The notes beneath the pieces are model-generated. The model did no database searches. It saw nothing but the letters and a program-made list of their open reading frames with translations, and was not told the origin of the DNA. 13,351 bases of DNA from CAYUYH01 sp964449175. GTDB taxonomy: Bacteria > Planctomycetota > Phycisphaerae > SM23-33. The stretch lies in contig CAYUYH010000049.1 in NCBI GenBank assembly GCA_964449175.1, forward strand, positions 1 through 13,351, written 5' to 3'. Position numbers and translations under genes: made by a program. This document shows positions 11,086 to 13,351 of the stretch, in pieces; the stretch's first letter is position 1; each line of letters opens with the position of its first letter.

Positions 11086-13215
11086 CTACCGGTTGTCCCG
11101 GAAGACGTAGACGTGGCCCACTATGCACTCCCCGTCGTTACCGGCGGCGGCCTTCAGTCCGATCCGGGCGATGCCCGAGTCCGGCCCGGCCTCCCGCAAA
11201 CCCATTATGCGCCTGGCCAGGCCCTCCTGCCGCACGGCGCCGATGTAGAGCGTCTCGCTTCGGCCGTCGGTGTAGTGCACGTGCACCTCGAACTGGCTGT
11301 CGCCGGCAGCGCATATCTCCAGCACGTCGCCCGCCGCGGGCGAGCTGAACGTCACGGTCAGTTCGTCGCCCACGGGCACCGCCGTGCAGCCTCCGGCATC
11401 GCGCTTAGTGCCGTCCGCTTTATACTGCTGGAGGTTCCCCGGCCGCAGTATCAGCGAGGGCGGAGACATCCGCATCGCGGCCAGCGCTGGAATGTAGAGA
11501 TAGTTCCTGAAGGCAACATCGCCGGGGCGGTTGTATATCAATGCTCGCGGGGCCTGGCCTTCGTACACGCCGGCGCCGGGCTCGACCAGCCCCGACGGAT
11601 CCTCATAGACGTCGGCCGGCGGGCCGAACTTCGAGATGATCACGTCTTCCGGAAACGATTCATACGGCACGATGAACTCGTAGGTCCGCAGCCTCTTGCG
11701 GCCTGACCCGTCAGTGACCATGTACCACTCGAGGTTGCTGACGTGCCTGTACGCGGCCCAGGGATACCACGCGGCGTCGACACGGACCGGGCTGCCGGGC
11801 AGCAGGCGGCTTGGCTTGGCCAGCCAGAAGCTGCCCAGCCCGCACTCGACTCCGGTGGCCCGGTGAAGCCTGTTGAGGAACCCCACCAGTTGCGGCGTGG
11901 CGAACGGATCCTTGGGCAGAATGGCCCGGCCTCGGACGACGGTGACGGCGACGCAGGCGACAACGACCGCGCCCACGACGATCGCCCGCAGGCGCTGCCT
12001 GCTGCCGGCCAGCAGCCAGCATGCGCACAGGGCCAGGATGATCGCGGGGTGGATGTAGATGGGCTGGAAGTACCTGACTATGCTCGCCTCCCATCGAGGA
12101 GGGTAGTTGACAAGCGTCGGGAACAGGACGGTCGCGGCCGCCGATAGCACGAACAGCAGCATGCAGAAGTGCCCGTTGCGGTTCCGCTCCGGCGGCGCGG
12201 AGACCGCGGCCTTGGCGCCAGAGGCGTACGTCACCCACAGGTAACGCACCGCGATTACTGCCGCCAGCGCGACCGCGGCGAGGCTGACGAGCGCCGCCGC
12301 GGGGTTGGCCTTGGCCAACGGGCCGAGAACCACGCGCGTGCGGCTGAACAGCGGCGCGAGTGGTTTGAGCTGGAGTGATATCTTGCCGCTGGCCGCGCTG
12401 CCCAGCATGACGAATCGCTCGGCGATGGCCAGCCCCCCCACCAGTACCACGACTGTGCAGACGACCAGCGCGACGATCCTCAGAAGGCTCGGGCCGTCCG
12501 GGAACTTGGCGCCGCGGCGGAAGACGTACAGGCAGATCGCCGCCGGCGCGAAGTAGTGCACCAGGAAGAAGGCGTCGCCGGCAGCCGTCGCCGCCGAGAT
12601 CAGGACCCACAGCGCGCAAACGACCTTGGAGACGGGCCTGCGGAACAGCCGCAGCGTCAGCCCCAGAAACAACATGCCCGAGACCAGCAGCCCGGCGTGA
12701 AGAGACGGTATCAGCGAGAAGCGGAGCAGCATCACGCCGTCCGCGCCGGCGAGGATGACTGTCAGCCACAGGTACAGTGCGGCGTAGACGAGGAATACGC
12801 TCCACCATCGCAGCTTGATAACGGCAGAGATCACGTAGGCCGTCGCGGCGCCCAGCAGCAGCATGATGGCCACGCCGTAGAGAACGATGGCGAGCTGGGC
12901 GTCCTGCGACGTAGCGAGCAGCAGGCCGAACATCAGCGGCATGTCCGGGAAGAACCCCGCGACGGCCGGCAGCCGCCAGTGCCCAATGGGCACGCCCGAG
13001 GCCAGGTCGTGGTACAGCGCCGGCAGGTACAGCACGTCGGAGTCGTACTGGAAGCCGTCGAACGCCGTCACGGCCACCGCGGCGACCAGGCCGGCGACAA
13101 CCACCACCGCCAGCACCGCCGCCGCTCGCAGCAGCCGGCAACGCCACTTGCCTTCGGCTGCGGACAATGCCTTGCTCGCTTCGCGGGTCGAGCGGCCTTG
13201 CTCTTGCGCAGTCAT
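11086..13215 (-). CDS. Polytopic membrane protein, GT-C glycosyltransferase-like, with C-terminal soluble domain
   Basis: 709 aa. A basic cytoplasmic N-terminus precedes about 10-12 transmembrane helices between residues 29 and 427. The first outside loop has FQYDSDVLYLPALYHDL (Asp58, Asp60) and FFPDMP (Asp91), the acidic pair arrangement typical of GT-C-fold lipid-sugar transferases. RWEASIVRYFQPIYIHP (about 374-390) leads into the last helices. Residues about 435-709 are soluble and beta-rich, presumably periplasmic, with HVHYTDGRSETLYIGAV near the end; I do not recognise that domain. Function is inferred only: transfer of a sugar from a polyprenyl carrier to a surface molecule. AGGTGAGG lies nine bases before the ATG. 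Monocistronic and convergent with the GH31 gene. A non-enzymatic membrane protein is the alternative. Confidence 0.72.
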   Translation of the reverse strand: MTAQEQGRSTREASKALSAAEGKWRCRLLRAAAVLAVVVVAGLVAAVAVTAFDGFQYDSDVLYLPALYHDLASGVPIGHWRLPAVAGFFPDMPLMFGLLLATSQDAQLAIVLYGVAIMLLLGAATAYVISAVIKLRWWSVFLVYAALYLWLTVILAGADGVMLLRFSLIPSLHAGLLVSGMLFLGLTLRLFRRPVSKVVCALWVLISAATAAGDAFFLVHYFAPAAICLYVFRRGAKFPDGPSLLRIVALVVCTVVVLVGGLAIAERFVMLGSAASGKISLQLKPLAPLFSRTRVVLGPLAKANPAAALVSLAAVALAAVIAVRYLWVTYASGAKAAVSAPPERNRNGHFCMLLFVLSAAATVLFPTLVNYPPRWEASIVRYFQPIYIHPAIILALCACWLLAGSRQRLRAIVVGAVVVACVAVTVVRGRAILPKDPFATPQLVGFLNRLHRATGVECGLGSFWLAKPSRLLPGSPVRVDAAWYPWAAYRHVSNLEWYMVTDGSGRKRLRTYEFIVPYESFPEDVIISKFGPPADVYEDPSGLVEPGAGVYEGQAPRALIYNRPGDVAFRNYLYIPALAAMRMSPPSLILRPGNLQQYKADGTKRDAGGCTAVPVGDELTVTFSSPAAGDVLEICAAGDSQFEVHVHYTDGRSETLYIGAVRQEGLARRIMGLREAGPDSGIARIGLKAAAGNDGECIVGHVYVFRDNR

Positions 13216-13351
13216 TTCGTGGGCCTCACCTGTCGCCGCCTGGGCGTGATGAGAGGCTACTGCCTCCCCGCCGCGGGCGTCAAGCGCGGGCGGGCTGGCG
13301 GGTGCGTGACAAAATAGTGGCGCGCCGGGGGCACAAGATGTAGTGGTATCC
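13216..13351. other. Upstream region of GT-C-like gene, window edge
   Basis: 136 bp of GC-rich non-coding DNA. On the minus strand TATTTT (about 13310-13315) is the only -10-like word, without a matching -35. No gene or repeat is visible. Confidence 0.3.

Overview
The window is GC-rich DNA with strong G/C bias at third codon positions. It carries six large or medium protein genes, three small ones including a fragment, and one tRNA. The mix suggests a Planctomycetota bacterium of the Phycisphaerae type, probably a metagenome-assembled scaffold: a short DRR-rich protein with a conserved PFPTWTEV tail, a DUF2007-like acidic protein, a pectate-lyase-like protein with calcium-loop, chitobiase-type and PA14 modules, a PflX-type radical SAM protein and a GT-C-like membrane protein. 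This placement is inference from protein style; there is no rRNA or marker gene to fix it. The sequence holds an assembly gap (10 N at 7481-7490, followed by artefact-like C/G homopolymers), so gene order across that point is not secure.

Layout. 1-173 is non-coding and holds an inverted-repeat element with TTGAC octamers. 174-1732 holds three minus-strand genes (DUF2007-like, DRR/PFPTWTEV protein, membrane protein); the last two are 31 bp apart and probably co-transcribed. 2029-2832 is an exported alpha/beta hydrolase, followed by tRNA-Thr(CGT) at 2905-2976. 3219-4640 (minus) is an AlgE-like outer-membrane channel, divergent from the pectate-lyase-like gene at 5152-7278; the 511 bp between them contain two structured palindromic repeats. 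After the lyase come a truncated 5' gene fragment and the gap. Then follow a minus-strand radical SAM gene (7552-8445), a 350-bp intergenic region built largely of heptad repeats, a GH31 alpha-glycosidase (8796-11057), and a convergent minus-strand GT-C-like membrane protein (11086-13215).

Function. The OMP, the lyase and the GH31 enzyme fit a polysaccharide-using lifestyle: surface cleavage of an acidic polysaccharide, passage through an outer-membrane channel, and cytoplasmic trimming of alpha-linked side chains. They do not form one operon, and the substrate is not established.

No CRISPR array, transposase, phage gene or defence cassette was seen. The most distinctive signal is in the non-coding DNA. 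A 24-nt hairpin module, ATCCC-N14-GGGCTT, occurs three times (30-53 on minus, 94-117 and 8689-8712 on plus). The stem sequences differ but stay self-complementary, and each copy lies next to short TTGAC/GTCAA tandem arrays. At 8498-8680 several degenerate heptad families sit side by side, resembling the short tandemly repeated sequences of cyanobacteria.
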